Source: Luteibacter rhizovicinus (GTDB taxonomy: Bacteria; Pseudomonadota; Gammaproteobacteria; Xanthomonadales; Rhodanobacteraceae). From it: 64,000 nucleotides of DNA. Numbering within the stretch: position 1 is the stretch's first letter; every line of letters starts with the position of its first letter. The notes beneath the pieces were generated by a model, which ran no database searches, was not told the DNA's origin, and saw only the letters and a program-made list of their open reading frames with translations. The DNA lies in assembly GCF_004342265.1 (NCBI RefSeq), contig NZ_SMCS01000002.1:558001-622000 (forward strand), written 5' to 3'. Position numbers and translations under genes: made by a program. Below, piece by piece: positions 8,601-16,312 of this stretch.

Positions 8601-9650
8601 TCACGCCGCCGGCAACGTCTCCAGGCTCCACCGCGGATGCACCGCGATCGTCTCGTCCTGGTGCTGGCCCGACGCAAGACGGATGGCGCCGGCAAGCGCG
8701 ATCATCGCGCCGTTGTCCGTACAGAAGGCCAGACGGGGGAAGTACACGCGGAACCCATCGTCGCTGGCGGCCTGTCCCAGTTGCTCCCGCAGACGCTTGT
8801 TCGCGCCCACGCCGCCGGCGATCACCAGACGCTTCGCGCCGGTCGCGGCCAGAGCGCGGCGGCACTTGATGGCCAGCGTATCGACAATGGCTTCCTGGAA
8901 TCCGCGCGCGATATCGGCGCGGGTCTGGTCGCTGCGGTCGCTGGCCTGCCAGGCGAGCAATACCTGGGTCTTCAGTCCCGAAAAGCTGAAATCCAGCCCG
9001 GGCCGGTCGGTCATCGGACGCGAAAAGCGGAACGCGCCCGGCGTGCCCTGCTCCGCCAGCGCCGCCAGGGCGGGACCGCCCGGATAGGGCAGCCCCATCA
9101 TCTTGGCCGTTTTGTCGAAGGCTTCGCCCGCCGCGTCGTCCAGCGTATCGCCCAGAATGCGGTACTGGCCGATGGCCTGCACCTCGACCAGCATCGAATG
9201 TCCGCCGGAGACCAGCAGGGCCACGAACGGCGTTTCGGGCGGATCTACTTCGAGCAGGGGCGCCAGCAGATGACCTTCCATATGGTGTACGCCGATGGCC
9301 GGTACGCCCAGCGCCCAGGCCATGGCACGGGCGGCGGAAGCCCCCACCAGCAGGGCTCCGACGAGGCCCGGACCGGCCGTATAGGCCACGCCGCCCAGGT
9401 CGGCGGTGGTCAGTCCGGCGTCCTTCAGAGCCTGGCGAACCAGGGGCAGCAGCTTGCGGACATGGTCGCGACTGGCCAGTTCGGGCACCACGCCGCCATA
9501 CTCCGCGTGCAGGGCAATCTGGCTGAAAAGCGCATGGGAAAGCAGCCCGCGACCGGGTTTTTCAGGGTCCCAGCGCAGCAGGGCGACCCCTGTTTCATCG
9601 CAGGAGGTCTCGATTCCCAGTATGGGCTTTGAAAAATTCTGTTCGGTCAC
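8601..9650 (-). CDS. tsaD: tRNA threonylcarbamoyladenosine synthase subunit TsaD
   Basis: TsaD transfers the threonylcarbamoyl group to A37 of ANN-decoding tRNAs with TsaB and TsaE. The GTG at 9650 puts [12 protein letters not shown] close to the N-terminus, as in known TsaD proteins (about 349 residues). The open frame continues upstream, but that extension would overlap rpsU and has no homology. The metal ligands lie in GVHHMEGHL; the ASKHA-fold phosphate loops LLVSGGHS and the C-terminal [12 protein letters not shown] are present. The divergent tsaD/rpsU arrangement is ancestral in gammaproteobacteria, and the rpsU promoter overlaps this start. Confidence 0.94.
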   Translation of the reverse strand: MTEQNFSKPILGIETSCDETGVALLRWDPEKPGRGLLSHALFSQIALHAEYGGVVPELASRDHVRKLLPLVRQALKDAGLTTADLGGVAYTAGPGLVGALLVGASAARAMAWALGVPAIGVHHMEGHLLAPLLEVDPPETPFVALLVSGGHSMLVEVQAIGQYRILGDTLDDAAGEAFDKTAKMMGLPYPGGPALAALAEQGTPGAFRFSRPMTDRPGLDFSFSGLKTQVLLAWQASDRSDQTRADIARGFQEAIVDTLAIKCRRALAATGAKRLVIAGGVGANKRLREQLGQAASDDGFRVYFPRLAFCTDNGAMIALAGAIRLASGQHQDETIAVHPRWSLETLPAA

Positions 9651-9658
9651 GTTATAAT
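9629..9658 (+). promoter_or_regulatory. sigma-70 promoter for rpsU
   Basis: TTGAAA (9629-9634) and a consensus TATAAT (9653-9658) are 18 bases apart, about 50 bases before the rpsU start. The element overlaps the first codons of tsaD on the other strand, so transcription of the two genes could interfere. Confidence 0.75.
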
Positions 9659-9708
9659 CCACGGCTCGCCCGATCTTACGGGTCAGTTTAAACATTAGTG
9701 GAGTTTCC

Positions 9709-9924
9709 ATGCCGAGCGTTAAAGTCCGCGAGAACGAGCCATTTGAGCTTGCCCTTCGCCGCTTCAAGCGTACGTGCGAAAAGGCTGGCGTTCTGGCCGA
9801 AACGCGCAAACGCGAATTCTATGAAAAGCCCACTCAGGAGCGTAAGCGCAAGCGCGCCGCTGCTGTGAAGCGTCACCTGCGTCGTCTGTCGCGCGACACC
9901 ACGCGCCGGACCCGCATGTACTAA
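9709..9924 (+). CDS. rpsU: 30S ribosomal protein S21
   Basis: A 71-residue basic ribosomal protein of the small subunit that assists mRNA engagement during initiation. The sequence [21 protein letters not shown] followed by [20 protein letters not shown] is near-identical to the family, with the Lys/Arg-rich C-terminus. GTGGAG a few bases upstream is a clear ribosome-binding site. It opens the macromolecular-synthesis gene group (rpsU, yqeY, dnaG) and has its own promoter and terminator. Confidence 0.98.
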   Translation: MPSVKVRENEPFELALRRFKRTCEKAGVLAETRKREFYEKPTQERKRKRAAAVKRHLRRLSRDTTRRTRMY

Positions 9925-10001
9925 TCCCATCTGCCCGTCAGGGCAGGTGAGATTAACGGTTGGCGCGGCAACGCCGCCACCGTACGCATGGCGAACTCCC
10001 G

Positions 10002-10033
10002 AGCCGGCTTTGCCCATGGCAAAGCCGGCTTTT
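10002..10033 (+). terminator. intrinsic terminator after rpsU
   Basis: AGCCGGCTTTGCC (10002-10014) pairs with GGCAAAGCCGGCT (10018-10030) around a CAT loop, followed by TTT. It separates rpsU from yqeY and probably sets the excess of S21 over downstream products. A weaker 8-bp hairpin without a T run lies just after rpsU at 9929-9948. Confidence 0.85.
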
Positions 10034-10051
10034 CGTCGTTCAGGAGGAATT

Positions 10052-10495
10052 GTGTCACTCAAACAGCAACTTACTGAAGACATGAAAGCGGCCATGCGCA
10101 GCGGCGACAAGACGCGGCTGGGCGTCATCCGCCTGGTGCAGGCCGAGATCAAGCGCCGCGAAGTCGACGAACGCATCGAACTGGACGACGTCCAGGTCCT
10201 GACCGTGCTCGAAAAGATGCAGAAGCAGCGTCGCGATTCCATCGACCAGTTCGACAAAGCCGGTCGCACCGACCTGGCCGACATCGAGCGCTTCGAGATG
10301 GGCGTCATCGACACTTACCTGCCGGCGAAGCTATCCGACGCCGAACTGGATGCCATCATCGATGCCGCCGTGACCGAATCGGGTGCCACCACGGCCCGCG
10401 ACATGGGCAAGGTCGTGGCCCTGGTGAAGGAAAAGGCCGCCGGACGAGCGGATATGGGTGCTGTGGCGCAGAAGGTGAAGGCGCGGCTGGCCTGA
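10052..10495 (+). CDS. GatB/YqeY domain protein
   Basis: A 147-residue protein starting at GTG 10052 behind a perfect AGGAGG (10042-10047); the earlier in-frame ATG is inside the terminator region. It opens [20 protein letters not shown] and carries the family features [20 protein letters not shown] and [19 protein letters not shown]. The domain is also the tRNA-interacting tail of GatB, so a role linked to tRNA or amidotransferase is suspected but unproven. The rpsU-yqeY-dnaG order is common in gammaproteobacteria. Confidence 0.92.
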   Translation: MSLKQQLTEDMKAAMRSGDKTRLGVIRLVQAEIKRREVDERIELDDVQVLTVLEKMQKQRRDSIDQFDKAGRTDLADIERFEMGVIDTYLPAKLSDAELDAIIDAAVTESGATTARDMGKVVALVKEKAAGRADMGAVAQKVKARLA

Positions 10496-10562
10496 AGGGC
10501 CCCGCTTCACACCTCCCCCACAGCCACCTGAGCATCCTCCGCTGCCATACGGAGGTAGACCC

Positions 10563-10736
10563 ATGCTCAAGTTCGCCATCATCTTCGGCCTTATCGCGCT
10601 CGTCACCGGCGCACTCGGCTTCGGCCGGATCTCCGGTGCGGCGGCGACCATCGCCAAGATCTGCTTCGCCATCTTCCTGATCCTCTTCCTGCTTGCCTTG
10701 CTCTCGATCTTCGGAGTGCTTCACCTCGCATTCTGA
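10563..10736 (+). CDS. DUF1328/UPF0391 small membrane protein
   Basis: A 57-residue reading frame beginning [20 protein letters not shown] and ending GVLHLAF, with GGAGG (10551-10555) seven bases before the ATG. It has two hydrophobic helices split by [12 protein letters not shown], the layout of the YtjA/DUF1328 family of small inner-membrane proteins. Function is unknown; relatives are often stress-associated. It is inserted between yqeY and dnaG, 67 bases after yqeY. Confidence 0.85.
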   Translation: MLKFAIIFGLIALVTGALGFGRISGAAATIAKICFAIFLILFLLALLSIFGVLHLAF

Positions 10737-10747
10737 CGACGCGGCCA

Positions 10748-10772
10748 GCGGTGCCCCATCCGGGGGCACCGC
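10748..10772 (+). terminator. GC-rich hairpin before dnaG
   Basis: GCGGTGCCCC (10748-10757) pairs perfectly with GGGGCACCGC (10763-10772) around a 5-base loop, just after the DUF1328 stop and 20 bases before dnaG. There is no T run, so it may be an attenuator, an RNA processing site or a weak terminator rather than a full stop. Confidence 0.5.
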
Positions 10773-10791
10773 GTGGCATCCTAGTCGTCTT

Positions 10792-12522
10792 ATGCGTGGT
10801 CGAATTCCTGACAGCTTCATCGACGAACTGCTTGCCCGCGTCGACATCGTCGATGTGATCGAGCGGCGCGTGCCGTTGAAAAAGGCCGGCCGGGAATGGA
10901 CCGCCTGCTGTCCGTTCCATAACGAACGCTCGCCTTCGTTCTACGTCAGCCCGCAGAAGCAGTTCTTCCACTGTTTCGGCTGCGGCGCGCACGGCAGCGC
11001 GATCAAGTTCCTCATGGATTACGAGCGGCTGGAATTCCCCGATGCCATCGAGGAACTGGCGCAGTCGGCGGGTCTCACCGTTCCCTACGAAGGTGGCCGC
11101 GACAACGCCCCGCGCGAGGACAAGACGGATCTCTACGGCCTGCTCGACGACGCCGCCAGCTTCTATCAGAAAGAACTGGGAGGCAGTCCCGAGGCCATGG
11201 CCTATGTGGACCGTCGCGGCCTGGACGCCGAAACGATCAAGCGCTTCCGCATCGGCTGGGCACCGGCCGGCTACGACGGCGTGATGAAAGCGCTCGGCAC
11301 CAGCGATAAGCGGCGCCAGTTGCTCAACGAAGCGGGCATGGTCGCCAGCAACGAGCGGGGCAATCGCTACGATCGCTTCCGCGAACGCGTGATGTTCCCG
11401 ATTCTCGACCGCCGGGGTCGCGTCATCGCATTCGGCGGACGCGTACTGACCGCCGAGCAAAGCCCGAAATACCTCAACTCGCCCGAGACCCCCCTTTTCC
11501 ACAAGGGTCGCGAGCTCTTCGCGCTATGGCAGGTGAAACAGGCCAACCAGAACCTGACGCGGATCATGGTCGTCGAAGGCTATATGGACGTCATCGCGCT
11601 CCATCAGGCCGGCCTGCCGATCGCGGTGGCCACGCTGGGTACCGCGACCACGCCCGACCATGCCGAAGTCTTGTTCCGCGCCGCACCCGACGTCTTCTTC
11701 TGCTTCGATGGCGACCGCGCCGGCAAAGCGGCCGCCTGGCGAGCGCTGGAATCGGTACTGCCGCGCATGCGCGACGGTCGCCAGGCGTTTTTCCTGTTCC
11801 TGCCCGACGGCGAAGACCCCGACACCCTCGTACGCAAGGAAGGCAAGGACGGTTTCGAGAAGCGCATGAAGGAAGCGATGCCGCTGTCGGAATACTTCTT
11901 CGAGGAACTGGCACGCGATGTGGACATCACACGCCTCGACGGCCGCGCACGACTGGCCGAACGCGCCCGCCCGCTGATCGCGAAATTTCCGGATGGCGCA
12001 TTCCGCGACCTGATGGCGCAGGAGCTGGAACGACGCACCGGCGCCCGCGCCATGCTGGAACCGGAAAAACCCTCGCGGCCGTCCTCGCGCAACGTCAACA
12101 TCCAGCGCAGCCTCGTGCGCAGCGCCATCACGCTGTTGCTGGCGCAGCCGTCGATGGCCGAAGAAGTCGAAACGCCTTATTCGTTTCTCCGCCTGAATAA
12201 GCCCGGCGTCGACCTGCTGGCCGAACTGCTCGACATCGCGCGCGCGCGGCCAGGTATCAATCCCGCCCTGCTCATCGAGACGTTCGCGGAACGTCCCGAA
12301 TATGCGTCGCTGCAGAAGCTCGCGCAGGCGGACGTCATCGGCGAAGCGGAAATGCAGAAGGTCGAATTCATGGATGCGCTCCGGCAGATGCAATTGCAGG
12401 CCGTGATGCAGCGCCGCGAAGCGCTGATCGCGAAGAGCCGCGAGGGCGTGCTCGACGACGCCGAGAAAGCGGAGTTGCGCATGCTGTTCGCCGCCCGCGT
12501 TGTCCAGGTCATCGCCGAATGA
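10792..12522 (+). CDS. dnaG: DNA primase
   Basis: A 576-residue primase that makes RNA primers at the replication fork with DnaB. From ATG 10792 the protein reads MRGRIPDSFIDELLARVDIV. The N-terminal zinc-binding CHC2 domain has CCPFHNERSPSFYVSP and HCFGCGAHG. The catalytic core includes GYDGVMKALG, the TOPRIM segment MVVEGYMDVIALHQAG and the acidic FFCFDGDRAGKAAAWRALE. The C-terminal region after about residue 430 is the DnaB-binding domain. In many relatives rpoD follows; here a DedA gene does. Confidence 0.97.
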   Translation: MRGRIPDSFIDELLARVDIVDVIERRVPLKKAGREWTACCPFHNERSPSFYVSPQKQFFHCFGCGAHGSAIKFLMDYERLEFPDAIEELAQSAGLTVPYEGGRDNAPREDKTDLYGLLDDAASFYQKELGGSPEAMAYVDRRGLDAETIKRFRIGWAPAGYDGVMKALGTSDKRRQLLNEAGMVASNERGNRYDRFRERVMFPILDRRGRVIAFGGRVLTAEQSPKYLNSPETPLFHKGRELFALWQVKQANQNLTRIMVVEGYMDVIALHQAGLPIAVATLGTATTPDHAEVLFRAAPDVFFCFDGDRAGKAAAWRALESVLPRMRDGRQAFFLFLPDGEDPDTLVRKEGKDGFEKRMKEAMPLSEYFFEELARDVDITRLDGRARLAERARPLIAKFPDGAFRDLMAQELERRTGARAMLEPEKPSRPSSRNVNIQRSLVRSAITLLLAQPSMAEEVETPYSFLRLNKPGVDLLAELLDIARARPGINPALLIETFAERPEYASLQKLAQADVIGEAEMQKVEFMDALRQMQLQAVMQRREALIAKSREGVLDDAEKAELRMLFAARVVQVIAE

Positions 12523-12613
12523 TGCATTCGCAAGCGCTCGTAACTCGTTCCGTGGGATCATCGCCCACCGAACCTGGCAACGGACCGGCAAGCGCCGGAC
12601 ACGAGCGACGTTG

Positions 12614-13225
12614 ATGGACCTGCTTGAACGACTCGTAACCATCTTCGGCGAGAACGGCTATGCGGCCGTCTTTCTCGCGCTGATGCTATGCGGCGCCGGC
12701 GCACCGCTACCCGAGGACATCACGCTCGTCGCGGGCGGCATTATCACGGGCCTCGGCTACGGCAGCGTGCATATCATGGTCGGCGTCGCCATGGTCGGCG
12801 TACTGCTCGGCGATTCCACGATGTTCCTGCTGGGCCGCCACTACGGCGCCCGCATCCTGCGCTGGCGCTTCGTCGCCCGATTGCTCACACCGGCGCGCTA
12901 CGCGCGCGTGCAGGAAAAATTCGAACGCTACGGCAACCGCCTGATGTTCTTCGCGCGCTTCCTGCCCGGCATGCGCACCGCCGTCTACATCACCGCCGGC
13001 GCCACGCATCGCGTAACCTTCCTGCGCTTCTTCATCCTCGACGGATTCGCCGCGCTGATCAGCGTGCCGATCTGGGTTTACCTCGGCTACTTCGGTGCGA
13101 ATAACCACGAGTGGCTGGTGACGTGGATCAAGCGCGGGCAGACCAGCCTGTGGATCGCACTGGCGGTGATCGTGGTGGTCATCGGCGTGATCTGGTGGCG
13201 GAAGAAGCGCAAGAGCTGCTGTTAA
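12614..13225 (+). CDS. DedA family membrane protein
   Basis: A 203-residue inner-membrane protein of the DedA/VTT family, implicated in undecaprenyl-phosphate or phospholipid flipping and membrane homeostasis. The ATG at 12614 gives MDLLERLVTIFGENGYAAVF. Hallmarks are GAGAPLPEDITLVAGG, GDSTMFLLGRHYG, and FFARFLPGMRTAVYITAGATH with the two conserved Arg residues. The C-terminal helix is followed by WWRKKRKSCC. An upstream in-frame ATG overlaps dnaG and adds no homology. The exact substrate cannot be told. Confidence 0.88.
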   Translation: MDLLERLVTIFGENGYAAVFLALMLCGAGAPLPEDITLVAGGIITGLGYGSVHIMVGVAMVGVLLGDSTMFLLGRHYGARILRWRFVARLLTPARYARVQEKFERYGNRLMFFARFLPGMRTAVYITAGATHRVTFLRFFILDGFAALISVPIWVYLGYFGANNHEWLVTWIKRGQTSLWIALAVIVVVIGVIWWRKKRKSCC

Positions 13226-13270
13226 ACCGCGCATATCGCTCTTCCGACGAAATAGGCACGAAGCACCCCA

Positions 13271-13414
13271 TCACCGTCGTCCCTGCGCAGGCAGGGACCC
13301 AGTGCGTTGCATCAGGTGGTCGCGATCGCGCTCGATCAGCTCTTTCGCCGTAGCCCCGGCACATCGTTACGCATGGCACAGAGCCTGCCACTACCCTCGT
13401 CGGGGTGACGGTGA
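13271..13414. repeat. paired extragenic palindromes (TCACCGTC family), pair 1
   Basis: The left unit begins TCACCGTCGTCCCTGC at 13271, with GTCCCTGC/GCAGGGAC arms at 13279-13298. The right unit ends in the inverted form CGGGGTGACGGTGA at 13401-13414. The same head-to-head layout recurs at 14063-14213. The pair fills much of the gene-free stretch 13226-13528 after the DedA gene, where nothing else was recognised. Confidence 0.6.
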
Positions 13415-13528
13415 GGGAGTGCGTGGCCTCATCGCACTCTCAAACAATTACCACGCGTTTTTCGGAATAATCGGATGGATGCGTGGGTGAGGGATTGCGA
13501 TGCTTGCCGGGCTGTCGACCCTTTCGAT

Positions 13529-13700
13529 GGCCGGGCGTAGAAACCCGATTTATGAGTCCACGCAGGCAGCGAATGCTCCTGCGTTCATTCCCGCGTGTTT
13601 ACGGCGGGCGTGTCGGGCAGACTTTGCGTCTGGCCGGGGTTGGCACTCGTAACCGGTTTTCTACCCCGACACGTCCGCCACCCCGCGCAACGCGGGTGGC
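13529..13700 (+). ncRNA. structured leader, C4-antisense-RNA-like
   Basis: Several pairings nest here. GGCGGGCGTGTCGGG (13603-13617) pairs with CCCGACACGTCCGCC (13665-13679) with one G-U. Inside is the hairpin CAGAC-TTTGC-GTCTG (13618-13632). GTAGAAACCCG (13537-13547) is complementary, one mismatch, to CGGTTTTCTAC (13654-13664). CGCAGG/CCTGCG (13561-13583) and GCCACCC/GGGTGGC (13677-13700) form further hairpins. A 5' segment antisense to a downstream segment before a small gene is the logic of phage C4/CI antisense RNAs. From memory, similar leaders precede small reading frames in Pseudomonas. The class assignment is inference; the pairings are visible. Confidence 0.5.
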
Positions 13701-13726
13701 GGCTCACCGGTCACATGGAGCCGTGT

Positions 13727-14008
13727 ATGTCCCCGCCCTTTCCCAACCTCATTTCTTCCTGTCCCGTGTGTCGCGGCGATCTCGCGCTCTCCGTCGACGA
13801 GTTGCACGATGCGGCGCAGATGCGACTTACCGCCTCGACGGCTCTATTGAATCAACTGGCGCTTTCGACACACACCGATTTCGATGCGACGTCGATGTCG
13901 CAGGCCATGACGGCCGTGCGGCGACTGGTCGATGAAGCGGCGGAGTTCGTCGTGGCGATCTGGCGCGAGAAAGGTCATGTCGTAAACACCCCGGTTCAAG
14001 CCGCCTGA
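13727..14008 (+). CDS. small CxxC protein of unknown function
   Basis: A 93-residue protein starting MSPPFPNLISSCPVCRGDL. The ATG at 13727 has GGAG (13717-13720) six bases upstream; ATG 13715 in the same frame lacks one. The N-terminal CPVC could bind a metal, but there is only one CxxC pair in the chain. The rest is a predicted helical region (LHDAAQMRLTASTALLNQLA, then AMTAVRRLVDEAAEFVVAIW). I do not recognise the family. It lies behind the folded leader at 13529-13700, and the leader-plus-gene unit sits between two palindrome pairs, which hints at a mobile or domesticated cassette. Confidence 0.65.
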   Translation: MSPPFPNLISSCPVCRGDLALSVDELHDAAQMRLTASTALLNQLALSTHTDFDATSMSQAMTAVRRLVDEAAEFVVAIWREKGHVVNTPVQAA

Positions 14009-14062
14009 CCCAGACGATAAAGAGTCGAAGACCTCTCCCTTCGCCTCACGGCCTCCTCTCCC

Positions 14063-14213
14063 TCACCGTCACCCCGGCGTACGCCGGGGTCCGCAGCGAC
14101 CACGCGGAGGCAAGCCCGAACGCTGAGGTTCCCGCTTTTAAAGCGACCATGGTCGTCGCGACAACCGACCGCCTCGCCGCGGATTCCGGCGTGCGCCGGA
14201 ACGACGGTGAGGG
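14063..14213. repeat. paired extragenic palindromes (TCACCGTC family), pair 2
   Basis: The left unit has TCACCGTC followed by the perfect 20-bp palindrome ACCCCGGCGTACGCCGGGGT (14071-14090). The right unit contains TTCCGGCGTGCGCCGGAA and ends ACGACGGTGA (14201-14210), the inverse of the left head. This matches the layout at 13271-13414. It fills most of the gap between the CxxC gene and the LysR gene. Confidence 0.65.
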
Positions 14214-14282
14214 CTATGGAGTCGTAAGGCGATGGCCGGCACAGCACCTTTCACATCAAAACCTGACGCGAAGGATGAGCGA

Positions 14283-15152
14283 CTACGCCACCTCAGCGAA
14301 CAACCAATCCTTGAATATCTCCGTCTCCACACGCCCCGCGGCATCGCGCGACACGCATAAGTAGTAAGCATGCCGCAGCGGCACATCGACCCGGAACGGT
14401 TCCGCGAGGCGCCCCGCCGCAAGGTCGTACGCCACCAGCAATTCCTGCGCGAGCGCCACGCCCTGCCCTTCGATGGCCGCCTGCAGCATCATCGTGCCGT
14501 CGCCGAAACCCATTTCGCGGGAGACATCGCCAAGGTCGATGCCACCGCGCGCAAGCCACTGATCCCAGCCGGGGGACGGCGCGGCGCGACGGTTCTGGCG
14601 TTCATGCAACAGCGTATGGCTCGCCAGGTCCTCCGGGCCGTGCAGTCCGGCCGCCAGCGCGGGACTGCATACCGGCGTGTAGCCACTGCTGACCAGCAAC
14701 ACCTGCTCGCCGCCTTCGCTCAGACGGTCGTCGATGGCGATATCCCATCCGGCCGCGTCCGGCTGGCCGTCCGTGACCACCTCGACACCGATGTCCGGAT
14801 AGCGATCGAAGAAGCGAAAAAGGCGAGGCACGAGCCACTTCGTGCCGAAAGTTGCCGGGACCAGGACACGCAACGAGGCGTTGCGGTGGTCCAATAGCTG
14901 ATCCGTCGCATGCTGCAACGCACGAAAAGCTTCGCGAATGCGCGGGAAATAGTTCTCGCCGGCTGGCGTCAACGACAGTTTATTGTTGCTACGCACAAAC
15001 AACGGTATACCCAGCCAGGATTCCAGCTGCTTGATCTGCTGACTCACTGCGGCGGCCGTCAACGATAACTCCTCACCTGCCTTGGTGAAGCTCAGATGTT
15101 GCGCTGCAAGTTCGAAAACGCGCAAGGCATGCAGGGGGAGCGAGCGCTTCAT
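14283..15152 (-). CDS. LysR-type transcriptional regulator
   Basis: A 289-residue LysR-family regulator, GcvA-like in layout, starting MKRSLPLHALRVFELAAQHL at ATG 15152. The helix-turn-helix is SFTKAGEELSLTAAAVSQQIKQLE with the family LGIPLFVRSN and LTPAGENYF motifs. A periplasmic-binding-like effector domain fills the rest. The open frame continues upstream across the divergent dgoK region without homology, so the shorter start is used. Its position, divergent from dgoK with a 103-base spacer, makes it the probable regulator of the sugar operon; the inducer is likely a pathway intermediate (inference). Confidence 0.85.
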   Translation of the reverse strand: MKRSLPLHALRVFELAAQHLSFTKAGEELSLTAAAVSQQIKQLESWLGIPLFVRSNNKLSLTPAGENYFPRIREAFRALQHATDQLLDHRNASLRVLVPATFGTKWLVPRLFRFFDRYPDIGVEVVTDGQPDAAGWDIAIDDRLSEGGEQVLLVSSGYTPVCSPALAAGLHGPEDLASHTLLHERQNRRAAPSPGWDQWLARGGIDLGDVSREMGFGDGTMMLQAAIEGQGVALAQELLVAYDLAAGRLAEPFRVDVPLRHAYYLCVSRDAAGRVETEIFKDWLFAEVA

Positions 15153-15172
15153 TGCGGACTCATTAAAGAAAA

Positions 15173-15191
15173 CTTGGGGAAGCCCCCGAAG
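15173..15191. promoter_or_regulatory. candidate LysR operator between the divergent promoters
   Basis: The near-palindrome CTTGGGGAAGCCCCCGAAG lies in the 103-base spacer between the LysR gene and dgoK, where a LysR-type protein would bind to control both. No confident -10/-35 pair was found for either gene. Confidence 0.35.
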
Positions 15192-15255
15192 AAATCTAGT
15201 TTGCCACGCCCGCCGCCACTGCCAACAATCCGCCGCGATACGAAGCGGACAACGC

Positions 15256-16275
15256 ATGAACATCCTCACTATCGATACCGGCACCACGAATACCCGCGTC
15301 TGCCTCTGGCGCGACGGCCAGGTCGTCGCCCACGCGGCCCGGCAGGTCGGCGTGCGCGATACCGCCATCAGCGGTAGCCGCGACAAGCTCGAAGCCGCCG
15401 TCCGCGAAACGATCGAGGAAGCGCTGACGCAGGCATCGCTCGACGAGGACGCCGTCGAACTCGTGCTGGCCTCCGGCATGATCACGTCGAACATGGGCCT
15501 GTGCGAGATACCGCACGTGGTCGCCCCCGCAGGACTCGACACGCTGGCTGCCGCGATGCGCGAGTCGACCGTCCCGACGGTGTGGAAGCGCCCCATCTGG
15601 TTCGTCCCGGGCGTGCGCAATGCCGTGGAACACATCGGCCTGCACAACTGCGAAGCCATGGACATGATGCGCGGCGAAGAAGTCGAATCCTTCGCGCTGG
15701 TGGAACGGCTCGGCCTGAAGGAGCCGGCGGTGATCGTGCTGCCCGGCTCGCACTCCAAGTTCGTCAGCATCGATGCCAAGCAGCGCATCGCGGGCTGCGT
15801 GACCACGCTGGCGGGCGAATTGCTGCACGTCATCTCGCACGACACCATTCTCGCCAGCTCGCTCAAAGAGGGTTTCGCCAAACGCATCGACAAGGAGATG
15901 CTGCTGGCCGGCGCGCGCTCGGCGAAACAGATCGGCCTGGGGCGCGCCTGTTTCAGCGTGCGCATCCTCGACCAGTTCGCCGTCTACGACGCGAATGCCC
16001 GCGCCAACTTCCTGCTGGGCGCCGTGCTTGGCTCGGACCTGCTCACCCTGAAGAACTCCAGCGCCATCCGCATGAACCCGGGTACGCGCTTCGTGGTCAG
16101 CGGCAAGCCGATCCTGCGCGAGGCCATCGCGCTTCTCGTCGAAGGCGACGATTTCTTCTCCGGTGCCGTGACGGTACTGAGCGACGACGAACAGCGCGAC
16201 CTGGCGGGATACGGCGTTATCGCCGTCGCTCGCGTCCGCGGACTGGTCGATACGAACGAACCCGCGCTTGGCTAA
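15256..16275 (+). CDS. dgoK: 2-dehydro-3-deoxygalactonokinase
   Basis: A 339-residue sugar kinase that phosphorylates 2-dehydro-3-deoxy-D-galactonate with ATP to give the 6-phosphate cleaved by DgoA. The N-terminal phosphate loop ILTIDTGTTNTRVCLW and the block ASGMITSNMGLCEIPHV are characteristic of DgoK, as is VLPGSHSKFV, with the conserved Gly-Ser-His-Ser-Lys. The start ATG 15256 is fixed by the conserved N-terminus. It opens the operon, 34 bases before the binding-protein gene, although in most relatives dgoK and dgoA are adjacent; here they bracket the transporter and upstream enzymes. Confidence 0.92.
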   Translation: MNILTIDTGTTNTRVCLWRDGQVVAHAARQVGVRDTAISGSRDKLEAAVRETIEEALTQASLDEDAVELVLASGMITSNMGLCEIPHVVAPAGLDTLAAAMRESTVPTVWKRPIWFVPGVRNAVEHIGLHNCEAMDMMRGEEVESFALVERLGLKEPAVIVLPGSHSKFVSIDAKQRIAGCVTTLAGELLHVISHDTILASSLKEGFAKRIDKEMLLAGARSAKQIGLGRACFSVRILDQFAVYDANARANFLLGAVLGSDLLTLKNSSAIRMNPGTRFVVSGKPILREAIALLVEGDDFFSGAVTVLSDDEQRDLAGYGVIAVARVRGLVDTNEPALG

Positions 16276-16312
16276 GGCCATACGCAATTAACGATCCAAC
16301 GAGGGAGCAATG

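Noticed and set aside
8073-9632. 519-codon plus-strand open frame opposite folB and tsaD
   Set aside because: No domain, low-complexity Gln/Arg/Gly composition, and entirely covered by confirmed genes.
9651-9809. 53-residue N-terminal extension of TsaD
   Set aside because: It would overlap rpsU and its promoter and lacks homology; GTG 9650 puts the conserved [11 protein letters not shown] at the right distance.
13483-13935. 150-codon plus-strand frame spanning the folded leader and the CxxC gene
   Set aside because: The frame competes with the better-supported 13727 start that has a ribosome-binding site and a protein-like composition; Arg/Ser-rich sequence suggests a shadow.
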